Assembly: GCF_900182605.1 (NCBI RefSeq)
Contig: NZ_FXTB01000002.1
Span: forward strand, 372,001 to 436,000
Length of the DNA: 64,000 nucleotides
Direction: 5' to 3'
Source of the DNA: Saccharicrinis carchari
GTDB lineage: Bacteria > Bacteroidota > Bacteroidia > Bacteroidales > Marinilabiliaceae
Shown here: positions 37,742 to 46,028 of the stretch, piece after piece
How positions within the stretch are numbered: the stretch's first letter is position 1
Layout of the letters: the number at the start of each line of letters is the position of its first letter
The notes under the pieces: model-generated
What the model saw: only the letters and a program-made list of their open reading frames with translations
Databases searched by the model: none
What the model was told of the DNA's origin: nothing
Made by a program: the position numbers and the translations under genes

Positions 37742-38131
37742 TTATGCCGATCCTAATACCTGTTTCAGTTGATCTATCTGCTGGTTCCATAGTTCTATTG
37801 AACTCTCTTTTTCATCAGCTTCAATAAAGTCTGTAACTAATAAAGCGGTTTCGCCGGTAAGCTCATCTACGTTTATTAAAAATTCAAAATAGGTATCCTT
37901 TTCTTCATCGTCGAGCCAATGAAAGCGGATGAATTTGTTTTCTTTTTTGGCAATCAGCTCGGCTTGCTGTTCGGCTCCGTCCCATACAAAAGTATAGATT
38001 TGGCCTTTTAAATTTACATCATCAGCAAACCATTCCGACAATCCGCTTGCCGACGACAAACGGTTGTACAATATGGCAGGTGATGTTCTTAAAATAAATT
38101 CAAGTTCTATTTTTTCTTTCATCTGTGACAT
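37742..38131 (-). CDS. START-like (START_2) domain protein
   Basis: A 129-residue protein with the SRPBCC/START fold seen in small Bacteroidota proteins: EFILRTSPAILYNRLSSASGLSEWFADDV followed by alternating strands and a C-terminal helix (IELWNQQIDQLKQVLG). It resembles AHSA1-like ligand-binding proteins but lacks recognisable catalytic residues. ATG codons at 38131 and 38122 are both possible starts. It lies upstream of the LptF/G gene on the same strand, which also has its own promoter. The ligand is unknown. Confidence 0.85.
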   Translation of the reverse strand: MSQMKEKIELEFILRTSPAILYNRLSSASGLSEWFADDVNLKGQIYTFVWDGAEQQAELIAKKENKFIRFHWLDDEEKDTYFEFLINVDELTGETALLVTDFIEADEKESSIELWNQQIDQLKQVLGSA

Positions 38132-38259
38132 TGTAGAATTCTGTTAAGGATTAAAAGTAGCGTTGACAAGATACTATAATTAACGATATTTACGAAACAA
38201 CAAGGTTGAATTCAAAATACTTTACTTTAAACACAATTATTTATTGTGGCTAATAAGTT

Positions 38260-38267
38260 TATTTTTG
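38260..38267 (+). promoter_or_regulatory. PAP2 gene -7 box
   Basis: TATTTTTG matches the Bacteroidota -7 element and lies 21 nt before the start codon. No good -33 TTG is at the right spacing. Confidence 0.4.
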
Positions 38268-38288
38268 CAGTAAATTTTGCCGTGGATT

Positions 38289-39080
38289 ATGAGATTAGAT
38301 AAAAAAAAGGATTTTAAAATTTTAGCGCTATTTTGTTCCGTTTCCATTTTATTGGTTGCCTTAACGTTTGTGTTACCTCTTAATGGAGCCGTATCATATA
38401 GTGAATATTGGGCACCTGTGTGGGTTGCTGTTACGCATACCGGAAGTGCCACAGGTGTTAGTGTTATTATATTGGTTTTTAGCATTTTATTTGGATTGCG
38501 CTATAAAAATATAAAGCAGGGCTTGTGGCCTGCAGTGCTTACTCTAGTACTTTTGGCAACCGCTGTTGGCGGAACGGCGCTATTTAATGAGTTTGTTTTT
38601 AAGGAGCGTTTGAAAGTGTACAGACCCAGTATTTTGCAACTCGAAAAGTACGATAATTTAGATGCTACTGAATTTTATGGGCAAAATGGAAAGGCCATGC
38701 GCAGAGCATTTTTAAAAAATCATTTGGATAATGCCCATGGCGAAAGAGTTTATTTGGATGGAAAGCCACTTACTGATGTTGTTTTGACAGAATGGGTGAG
38801 ATCGGTAGGTTACTCCTTTCCGTCGGGTCATTCCGTATCGGCTTTTTTGTTGGTTACTTTGATAGCTTATTATTTGTTTATTCGGAATAGATTAAAAAAG
38901 ATATGGATACCCGGTGCCCTCTATCTGTGGGCAGTTGTAATTGCCTATTCAAGGGTTTTAATTGGAGTGCATAGTCCAACAGATATTTCGCTAGGAGCCC
39001 TGTGGGGAAGTACAATTGCTTTCACATTGATAGCAACGGGATTATTGGATAAGCTCTGGAAGGATAGGCCAACTGTATAA
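38289..39080 (+). CDS. PAP2-family membrane phosphatase
   Basis: A 263-residue integral membrane phosphatase of the PAP2 type, possibly acting on undecaprenyl pyrophosphate or phosphatidyl phosphates. The three-part signature is present: KERLKVYRPS near residue 105, SFPSGHSVSAF near 174 and SRVLIGVHSPTDISLG near 221. About six membrane helices are expected. The ATG at 38289 is chosen over an upstream TTG. The substrate is not evident. Confidence 0.9.
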   Translation: MRLDKKKDFKILALFCSVSILLVALTFVLPLNGAVSYSEYWAPVWVAVTHTGSATGVSVIILVFSILFGLRYKNIKQGLWPAVLTLVLLATAVGGTALFNEFVFKERLKVYRPSILQLEKYDNLDATEFYGQNGKAMRRAFLKNHLDNAHGERVYLDGKPLTDVVLTEWVRSVGYSFPSGHSVSAFLLVTLIAYYLFIRNRLKKIWIPGALYLWAVVIAYSRVLIGVHSPTDISLGALWGSTIAFTLIATGLLDKLWKDRPTV

Positions 39081-39179
39081 GCATTTTATTGGTTATATAA
39101 ATATTTAGTAACTTGCTGGCTTAACGCAACAGGAACGAATAATTACAGTTTTTTTAATAAACATTCATATTCTATCGTA

Positions 39180-40340
39180 ATGAAAAATAGGTTTTTACAA
39201 TTGATGGCATTGTTTTTTATTTTGCCATTGTGTGCTGTGTTCGCACAAGAAGATTATAAGGTTAAGGATGCCAAACTCACGTATCAGAATGAAGATTTTT
39301 ACGATGTAGAGATTTACGATCATGAACAATTAAAATTTAAAAAGTATCCTAAAAATATCATCCTTTTAATAGGTGATGGCATGGGAGTTTCCCAAGTATT
39401 TGCCGGAATTACGGCCAACAAGGGGATATTGCACTTACAAAACATGAAAACCATTGGCTTTTCAAAAACGCAAAGCGCTTCTAATTACATCACCGATTCG
39501 GCAGCCGGAGGTACAGCACTGGCCTGTGGTAAAAAAACTTACAACGGAGCTATTGGCGTTGGACCTGACAAAGAGCCAATTGAATCGATACTGGAAATAG
39601 CCGAGTCGAACGGTTTGGCAACCGGTTTGGTTTCCACTTCATCTATAACGCATGCCACCCCGGCATCATTTATAGCCCATCAGCCCAAGCGTAGCATGTA
39701 CGAGGAGATAGCAGCCGATTTTCTACTAACGGACATTGATGTATTTATCGGTGGTGGCGAATCCTTTTTTAATCAACGTAAAGATGGTCGCAACCTTACC
39801 GAAGAGCTCGAAGCAAAAGGGTATCAAATATTTAATAGTTTAGATGCCGCCAGTTCGGTTAACGAGGGCAAGCTGGGCGTTTTGACCGCACCTGCACATA
39901 ATGATAAATTTTCGGAAAGAGGCGACATGTTATTACAAGCAACGGACAAGGCCGTAGAGATTTTGCAGAAAAATAAAAATGGTTTTTTCCTGATGGTAGA
40001 AGGATCCCAAATTGACTGGGGCGGACATGCCAACAATACTTCGTTTGTGGTAGGAGAAATGTTGGATTTTGATAAAGTGGTAGGTCAGGTGCTAAAATTT
40101 GCCGCAAGCAACCGCGAAACATTGGTTATTGTTACCGCCGATCACGAAACCGGCGGCATGGCACTGGAAGATAGTGATATAGCGGCCGGAAAAGTGCAGG
40201 CAAGTTATACCTCTACGGACCATACGGGCGTTATGGTGCCGGTATTCGCCTTTGGACCGGGTGCGGCAGAATTTATGGGTATCTACGAAAATACAGCAGT
40301 GTTTGATAAAATGTTAAAACTGTACCGTTTCGATAAATAA
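39180..40340 (+). CDS. Alkaline phosphatase (PhoA-type), exported
   Basis: A 386-residue periplasmic alkaline phosphatase. A signal peptide ends near VFAQ (about residue 23). ILLIGDGMGVSQ gives the first metal-binding Asp, TDSAAGGTALACGKK holds the nucleophilic Ser, QIDWGGHANN and VTADHETGG supply further metal ligands, and STDHTGVMVP ends the site. It is compact, close to the short Bacteroidota/Bacillus forms. recQ begins 6 nt downstream on the same strand, so the two may be co-transcribed despite unrelated roles. Confidence 0.95.
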   Translation: MKNRFLQLMALFFILPLCAVFAQEDYKVKDAKLTYQNEDFYDVEIYDHEQLKFKKYPKNIILLIGDGMGVSQVFAGITANKGILHLQNMKTIGFSKTQSASNYITDSAAGGTALACGKKTYNGAIGVGPDKEPIESILEIAESNGLATGLVSTSSITHATPASFIAHQPKRSMYEEIAADFLLTDIDVFIGGGESFFNQRKDGRNLTEELEAKGYQIFNSLDAASSVNEGKLGVLTAPAHNDKFSERGDMLLQATDKAVEILQKNKNGFFLMVEGSQIDWGGHANNTSFVVGEMLDFDKVVGQVLKFAASNRETLVIVTADHETGGMALEDSDIAAGKVQASYTSTDHTGVMVPVFAFGPGAAEFMGIYENTAVFDKMLKLYRFDK

Positions 40341-40346
40341 TGCAGT

Positions 40347-42164
40347 ATGCTGATAGATAGGGCCAAAGAAATACTGAAAAATGTTTTTGGCTATAGCAGT
40401 TTCCGCTCCACACAGCAAAAGGTGATTGAAGCCGCCTTGCAAAAGAAAGACTGCCTTGTATTGATGCCAACAGGCGGTGGTAAATCTATCTGTTTTCAGG
40501 TACCGGCCCTGTTGTTACCGGGGGTAAGCATTGTGGTTTCGCCGCTTATAGCCTTGATGAAGGATCAGGTGGAGGCTTTAAAGGTTAATGGGGTAAATGC
40601 TGAGTTTTTGAATAGCTCACTGACCGAGCAAAAACAGCAGGAAATTATCAAAGATACCTTGGATGGTAAGGTAAAGTTGCTGTACGTTTCGCCAGAAAAA
40701 ATGAATACGGAAAGCTTTTATTATACCTTGCTGCAATGCGAGCTAAGTCTTATTGCAATAGACGAGGCGCACTGTATCTCATCCTGGGGACACGATTTTA
40801 GACCCGACTATAAAAAGTTAGGTTATCTGAAAAAACAATTTGCCGGTGTGCCACTCATGGCACTCACCGCCACCGCCGACCCATTGACACAAGATGATAT
40901 TGTAGTTCAGTTAAAGTTAAACGAACCCATCGTATTTAAAGATTCGTTTAGCCGGCCCAATATTTTCCTGGAAGCACGACCGGCTTATAAACGCAAGGAA
41001 GCCATACTCAATTTCATTCAGCAAAGAGCGGAGGAGTCGGGTATTTTGTATTGTTTGAGCAAAAAGAATACCGAGGATATGTCGCGTTTTTTACGCAGTA
41101 ACGGAGTGTCATCCCATTTTTATCATGCCGGGATGGATGCTGTGGTTCGTAATCGGGTACAGAATGACTTTATTAACGACAGGATAAAAGTGGTATGTGC
41201 CACCATTGCATTTGGCATGGGCATCGATAAATCGAATGTGCGCTGGGTAATACATCATAACCTGCCTAAAAATATAGAGGGTTATTATCAGGAGATAGGC
41301 AGAAGCGGACGGGACGGAATGCCGGCTCATGCCCTGCTTTTTTATGGGGCGCAGGATTATAATGTTTTGGCGGGTTTTAACGACCAATCGGAGCGAAAAG
41401 CAATTTTAAATGCCCGGCTCGATCGGATGTTGCATTTTGCCCGGTCGAACCATTGCAGGCGAAAACTGCTGCTTAACTACTTTGGGGAGTGGACACAGGA
41501 CGACTGCGGGGCATGCGATAACTGTAAAGATAAACGAACTTTGTTCGACGGAACGGTGCTGGCGCAAAAAGCAATGTCGGCTGTAGCACGTTTGCAAGGC
41601 AGACTACCCGACAAATTATTGGCACACGTAATGGCGGGCAACAAAACATCCGAAGTGATGTCCGGAAAACTCAATACCATTAAAACCTTTGGTGCAGGAG
41701 CAGATATATCGATTGATGATTGGCAGCGGATAGTAAATCAATTGCTGAGTTTGGGATATTTAAAGGTGGAATACCACCTGGGTAGTGTATTGGCTTTAAC
41801 CCCTTTAAGTCAAAATGTACTTTTTAATGGTGAGCGTGTAATGCTCCATCGCTTAGACGAGAAAATAAAAAGAACCCCAAAGCCCATGCCCAAAAAACGT
41901 ACTGCTTCCACTACCTTTAGCCGGGAAACAGGCTTGTTTGAACGTTTGCGTCAGCTCAGGCGCACGATGGCTGTTGCCCAGGGCGTACCTCCGTATATAT
42001 TATTTTCGGATGCCACCCTATCCGAAATGGTAGAGTACCGTCCCACCAATGAGTGGGAGATGAAGGGTATTTCGGGCGTGGGTAATACCAAATGGGAACG
42101 TTACGGACAGGCCTTTGTAGATGAGATTAAGAGTTTTACCGCGGGTAAAGCAAAGGAGAATTAG
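40347..42164 (+). CDS. recQ: ATP-dependent DNA helicase RecQ
   Basis: A 605-residue RecQ helicase. Walker A is LMPTGGGKSICFQVPA near residue 40, the DEAH box IDEAHCISSWGHDFRP near 140, and motif VI QEIGRSGRDGMPA near 312. The zinc-binding cysteines C-R-R-K...C-G-A-C-D-N-C near 374-400 and an RQC region follow, and a C-terminal HRDC domain (residues 530-600) contains LRRTMAVAQGVPPYILFSDATL. This is the full bacterial architecture. Start ATG at 40347; an ATG 8 nt upstream is out of frame. Confidence 0.96.
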   Translation: MLIDRAKEILKNVFGYSSFRSTQQKVIEAALQKKDCLVLMPTGGGKSICFQVPALLLPGVSIVVSPLIALMKDQVEALKVNGVNAEFLNSSLTEQKQQEIIKDTLDGKVKLLYVSPEKMNTESFYYTLLQCELSLIAIDEAHCISSWGHDFRPDYKKLGYLKKQFAGVPLMALTATADPLTQDDIVVQLKLNEPIVFKDSFSRPNIFLEARPAYKRKEAILNFIQQRAEESGILYCLSKKNTEDMSRFLRSNGVSSHFYHAGMDAVVRNRVQNDFINDRIKVVCATIAFGMGIDKSNVRWVIHHNLPKNIEGYYQEIGRSGRDGMPAHALLFYGAQDYNVLAGFNDQSERKAILNARLDRMLHFARSNHCRRKLLLNYFGEWTQDDCGACDNCKDKRTLFDGTVLAQKAMSAVARLQGRLPDKLLAHVMAGNKTSEVMSGKLNTIKTFGAGADISIDDWQRIVNQLLSLGYLKVEYHLGSVLALTPLSQNVLFNGERVMLHRLDEKIKRTPKPMPKKRTASTTFSRETGLFERLRQLRRTMAVAQGVPPYILFSDATLSEMVEYRPTNEWEMKGISGVGNTKWERYGQAFVDEIKSFTAGKAKEN

Positions 42165-42573
42165 CTGTTAAAAAAAAGTAAAAATCAGCAAAGTCGTCTG
42201 CTGGATGCAGACAGGAAGTTAATCCAAACTATACTCATGTTTTTATATTTTCTTTCAATTGCCATTACCCGTCCCGCCCGGGAGGGATAGTCTGCCCCGG
42301 ATTTATAATGGGGTAACCTCCCGGGTAAATTAAACCATTCCCCTCCCATTAAGCGGTACAGCTTCTGTGTGAAGCTTGTCTGAAGGCTTGCCTTGTTCTA
42401 CGGGCTCGTTTCCTGTTTTTAAAAATTACAGGTATCGTTCAGGTTAAGCTGGGGAATCGTTGAGGGCTACATTTTACATGAGTAAAAACCAAATTGCTGT
42501 AAATCAAAACATACCATTTAGTGTTCTGCTTAAGCGCTCAAAACGTGCTTTCAAGACGCTCCTCATCTGAGGT
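42165..42573. repeat. Convergent gap with REP-like GC-rich hairpin
   Basis: About 410 nt between convergent recQ and the TPR/PD40 gene with no ORF. At 42277-42325 a stem CCCGGGAGG/CCTCCCGGG (9 bp, perfect) encloses CCCC/GGGG, in marked contrast to the AT-rich surroundings, and a further CCCCTCCC lies at 42340-42347. A weaker hairpin lies near 42535-42562. Confidence 0.6.
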
Positions 42574-44136
42574 TTAGCGAGGGCTTTGCACCTTAATTGT
42601 TGGCTTTTCCAGAGTGATGTCAAAAGTGTAATCTTTATCATCAGTTTGGCCGGAGGTTGAAAACTTAACTTTTTGATTTAAATAGCCTTCCGCGGCCACC
42701 AAAAAAACATAATCGGTATCGGGTTTTAGTTTTACTTTAAAGGCTCCGTCGGTAGGGGTGTTTATTTTCATGGTGGTACCATCGCTGCCAATCAATCTTA
42801 GATAAGCCCCTTGCACAATTTCGTTATTTACGTTTTTAATGATGCCATTAAGGCTAAAGTTGAGCTTGGGCAATACAAAGCTGTATAAGTTGTCTATCCC
42901 TTTGGAGCTTCCTCGCGACGAAGAAAAGATACCCTCCTCTTGCCGACCTTTAAAAACAATACCAAAGTCGTCACTGTTGCTATTAATGGGCGATCCCATA
43001 TTGCTTACTACCCACTCTTTCTCCTGGTGGGGGATGGCTTTAAAAATGTCTAAGCCGCCAAAACCAATATGTGTGTCGGAACTAAAATAAAGCAGGCCGT
43101 CTTCGCGCACGTAAGGAAACATCTCATTGCCTTTGGTATTAATTGCGGAGCCTGCATTTACGGGTTCACCCCATGCACCATCCTGGTTTTTCTTTGATAT
43201 CCAAATATCCAAACCACCAAAACCACCCTCACGATCGCTTACAAAAAATAAGGTTTCCCCATCGGGGTGTATGGCCGGATGCGCTGTTGTTAAGCTGTCG
43301 TTAGCAATGGCAACGGGAGTTGGTTCCACCCACTTACCGCCACTGCGAGAGCAGGCAAAGATTTCAGCACCCATGGGTTTTTCTTTATCGTAGCCGCAGC
43401 GTGTAAAATAAAGTGTTTTGCCATCAGCACTCACATTGGGTGCACCGTCGTCTGTGGCGTTGTTGTTGATGGGCTCTTCAAAAGCTTCCGGCGCCGACCA
43501 TTCGCCCTTACTGTCTATTTTAGAATAATAAATGGAGGAGGTTCCCTGACCGGTTATTTTGTTTTTTTTTCGTTTCTTGGCCTCGGTACGCATTGACGAA
43601 AAGATTACATAATCGTAGGACTGACCGGCATAGGCAGGCGAAAAATCACTGTACTTGCTGTTCAGTTTTTTTATTTTTTCCACGATATAACGGTTGTCTT
43701 TGGGCTCTTTAAGCATCATCATAGCTGAAGCAAGCCCCTTTTGTGCCCGCACATCTGCCGGTACTTCCTCCAGATAAGCTTCGTACTCCGGTATGGCTTT
43801 ATCTAATTTTCCGGTCTTGCGATAGCTTTCGGCCAGATAGAATTGAGCTTCGCGTACCGGGTAATCATATCTTACCGCTCTTGAATACGCCGATGCCGCC
43901 TTACTTGCCTTGTTTGTCAACCGATAACTTTCACCCATAAAATAAGCATACTCACCCTTATTGTACCTGTTCTTTTCGCGCGAATAAGCCCGCTTAAACA
44001 TCTCGGCAGCCTTGCTGTACTCGCCAATTTCAAATGCCTTTTGCGCTTGCGATACTTTTTTTCCGCCGGAACATCCTGCCAACAGAATAGGTGTAATAAA
44101 TAGGGTAAATAAAAAATATTGAACCGATTGCTTCAT
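42574..44136 (-). CDS. TPR / PD40 beta-propeller lipoprotein, PorE-like without OmpA domain
   Basis: A 520-residue exported lipoprotein: the signal peptide ends in ILLAGC, giving an acylated Cys at residue 22. TPR helices (about 30-140) are followed by a PD40/WD40-type beta-propeller (about 160-420; FSSMRTEAKKR, GKTLYFTRCGY, GETLFFVSDREGGFGGLDIW, GLLYFSSDTHIGFGGLDIF) and a carboxypeptidase-regulatory-like beta domain (about 425-510). This is the order found in PorE-type proteins of the type IX secretion/gliding machinery, but the usual C-terminal OmpA peptidoglycan-binding domain is absent. I looked for a frameshifted OmpA domain after the stop and found none. Confidence 0.82.
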   Translation of the reverse strand: MKQSVQYFLFTLFITPILLAGCSGGKKVSQAQKAFEIGEYSKAAEMFKRAYSREKNRYNKGEYAYFMGESYRLTNKASKAASAYSRAVRYDYPVREAQFYLAESYRKTGKLDKAIPEYEAYLEEVPADVRAQKGLASAMMMLKEPKDNRYIVEKIKKLNSKYSDFSPAYAGQSYDYVIFSSMRTEAKKRKKNKITGQGTSSIYYSKIDSKGEWSAPEAFEEPINNNATDDGAPNVSADGKTLYFTRCGYDKEKPMGAEIFACSRSGGKWVEPTPVAIANDSLTTAHPAIHPDGETLFFVSDREGGFGGLDIWISKKNQDGAWGEPVNAGSAINTKGNEMFPYVREDGLLYFSSDTHIGFGGLDIFKAIPHQEKEWVVSNMGSPINSNSDDFGIVFKGRQEEGIFSSSRGSSKGIDNLYSFVLPKLNFSLNGIIKNVNNEIVQGAYLRLIGSDGTTMKINTPTDGAFKVKLKPDTDYVFLVAAEGYLNQKVKFSTSGQTDDKDYTFDITLEKPTIKVQSPR

Positions 44137-44291
44137 GTTACATTTTGGTAATGAGCCGTAAAAATAGCTTAAAATAGTTTGTAATGAAAACGCAAAGGTA
44201 TCGGCTTTATTTTATGATTATTTTTTACCACTACTTTATTGTGCGCAGTAATTTGCACAGTATGGTATCAGTTAACTATTGAAGCATGCAT

Positions 44292-44453
44292 TTATTTGGG
44301 TTTGCTCAGTACAATTAGGGCGTGTATCACCCCGGGAATATATCCCAGAAGGGTCAGTATAAAACTTATCCAAAATCGCTTGCCAATCCCAAAGGCCAAT
44401 GCCACGCCCACAGGTGGTATAAGAATGGCGAAAATTATTTCTATTAGTCTCAT
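44292..44453 (-). CDS. YqaE/Pmp3-family membrane peptide
   Basis: A 53-residue hydrophobic protein read from the minus strand. It has two membrane helices joined by a short basic turn, with the family motif ILIPPVGVALAFGIGKRFW in the first half and LLGYIPGVIHALIVL in the second. These are hallmarks of the Pmp3/YqaE stress-associated membrane proteins. It is too short for common ORF cut-offs, and the overlapping longer frames on both strands lack any family resemblance. A palindromic element lies upstream of it. Confidence 0.9.
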   Translation of the reverse strand: MRLIEIIFAILIPPVGVALAFGIGKRFWISFILTLLGYIPGVIHALIVLSKPK

Positions 44454-44539
44454 TGTATATTTTTTTTAATCCAAAATTAATCTTTAGAACCCTCGTAAAA
44501 ATATATTTAGTACATCTAATAAAACTCGTAAGATTTTGA

Positions 44540-44661
44540 GTGGCTCGATAAAAAACGCCAAAGACAAGGCTTGTGAAGTCAGGAAAAGCGGAGTTTAACA
44601 TGTGTAAATGAGTATTTTCCTGGCAAGCGTAACGCAGTATTTGGCGTTTTCTTATAGCCAC
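44540..44661. mobile_element. MITE-like or structured-RNA palindromic element
   Basis: Terminal inverted repeats of about 22 bp (44540-44562 and 44640-44661; both read inward as GTGGCT...ATAA...AAAACGCCAAA) flank an inner pair around TCAGGAAAA (44579-44587) and TTTTCCTGG (44614-44622). The whole 122 nt can fold into one long hairpin. It has no ORF and lies between the hemerythrin and YqaE genes. I saw no second copy in the window; flanking target-site duplications are not obvious. Confidence 0.6.
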
Positions 44662-44739
44662 TAGTTAAACATTTGCGGCTTTCCGCCATAGTAGGCGATA
44701 AGTGAAAAATGCACGTATTTTTCAGGTTAAAAAAAAGGT

Positions 44740-45204
44740 TTAAGATTTATTGCTTATTTCGGGTTTGGTTTTTAAAGCTACCGATAAACGATGGTTTTTC
44801 ATTTCGATAAATTCAGCACCCAATTCTTCTAACTCCTTTTTGCTAAGGATTTTTTCTGCTTCCGGAAACAGATCCTCCTCTTCTTCTTTAAGATGATGAT
44901 CCAATATCTCCTCAAAAACTTTAAATTTAACCATCCAACGCTCGTGCTCTTGAGGAAAATCTGCTAAATCCAATAATAATTGGTTCAGCACAACATGCTC
45001 CTCCTGCGATTCGAGCGATTCGGCTTTAATTTTTTTCTTAGTATTCAAATGACTCAGCAACAGGTCTTCTTCCAGTTCGTGATGGATATCGAGATGTTTC
45101 TTTAAAAAAATGAACTTCTTCGCGTCTTTTTTAATTTTTGACACCAAATCGCGCATTTCCTCGTGGTGTTCAATCAATGCCGTAGTAATTGCTTTTGTTT
45201 CCAT
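44740..45204 (-). CDS. Hemerythrin-domain (HHE) protein
   Basis: A 154-residue four-helix protein of the hemerythrin/HHE type, expected to bind a di-iron centre. Helices carry LIEHHEEMRDLV, HLDIHHELEEDLLL, SQEEHVVLNQLL and ILDHHLKEEEEDLFPEAEKIL, supplying the His and Glu ligands. The ATG at 45204 is preferred over a TTG 18 nt upstream. It stands alone next to a palindromic element. Related proteins repair iron-sulfur clusters or sense O2/NO; which applies here is not known. Confidence 0.88.
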   Translation of the reverse strand: METKAITTALIEHHEEMRDLVSKIKKDAKKFIFLKKHLDIHHELEEDLLLSHLNTKKKIKAESLESQEEHVVLNQLLLDLADFPQEHERWMVKFKVFEEILDHHLKEEEEDLFPEAEKILSKKELEELGAEFIEMKNHRLSVALKTKPEISNKS

Positions 45205-45432
45205 ATTGACTTTGTTTAACAAAATTGTTTTTGTAAATAAATGATGTACAATACTTATCCTGTTATTTCAAAGCCGGTGCCAAAAAGAAATCGCAACAAT
45301 TACACAATTAAACTTGTTGTTCATGTATATTGTATTGCCCACGTGTATAAAAATATCATCGCCACCTTAGCATGTGTAGCCTACAATCTTGTACCCTAAC
45401 GATTAACCCATTTTTTACTTAAACTATCTATC

Positions 45433-46017
45433 ATGAAAAAGACTTTTACATTATTCGCTTTTGTATTGTTGGGTTTGGGCGTTTTTGCCCAAGAGGCCTA
45501 TATCGGCGAAGTACGTTTGTTTGCGGGTAACTTTGCCCCACGAAATTGGGCGCTATGCGACGGTCAGCTTCTATCCATTAATCAGAACCAGGCTCTATTC
45601 TCCATTTTGGGAACGATGTACGGGGGGGATGGGCGTACCACATTTGCGCTGCCCGATTTAAGGGGAAGGGTAGTCGTACATCCGGGTCAGGGCCCGGGAT
45701 TGACGCGCCGTCAAATTGGCCAAAAAGGAGGTAGCGAAACCAACACGCTTATGGTAAGCCAAATGCCGCCACATACACATACGGCCACTGCCACCAATCC
45801 GGTTTTTAACGACGAAGCCAATACGGACGACCCCACCGGGAAATATCCGGCCGTATCGGGCGAAAACATGTATTCCGACCAAACATCGGGCGATGGGGCA
45901 TTGCCCCAGGTAAGTGTAGGCAACACCGGAGGGGGACAACCCGTAAATAATATGCAGCCTTTTGTTGGTATTAATTACATTATCTGTTTATATGGCACAT
46001 ACCCTTCACGCAATTAA
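45433..46017 (+). CDS. Exported phage-tail-collar (MdpB-like) protein
   Basis: A 194-residue protein with a signal peptide (LGVFAQ, cleavage near residue 19), then the tail-collar domain seen in MdpB/microcystin-dependent proteins: YIGEVRLFAGNFAPRNWALCDGQLL, GTMYGGDGRTTFALPDLRGR and the C-terminal MQPFVGINYIICLYG. Such domains sit in phage tail fibres, but here the export signal and lack of any other phage gene point to a cell-surface or secreted protein. It is followed 11 nt later by a type IX-sorted protein; the two likely form an operon. Confidence 0.9.
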   Translation: MKKTFTLFAFVLLGLGVFAQEAYIGEVRLFAGNFAPRNWALCDGQLLSINQNQALFSILGTMYGGDGRTTFALPDLRGRVVVHPGQGPGLTRRQIGQKGGSETNTLMVSQMPPHTHTATATNPVFNDEANTDDPTGKYPAVSGENMYSDQTSGDGALPQVSVGNTGGGQPVNNMQPFVGINYIICLYGTYPSRN

Positions 46018-46028
46018 AAGCATCTGCT

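Noticed and set aside
42165-42573. A frameshifted OmpA domain downstream of the TPR/PD40 gene
   Set aside because: I translated the minus strand past the stop and found no peptidoglycan-binding motif; the gap holds only hairpins.
44239-44661. Longer frames on both strands (plus 44239-44469, minus 44272-44661)
   Set aside because: The minus-strand YqaE/Pmp3 frame at 44292-44453 explains this DNA; the longer frames show no family features.
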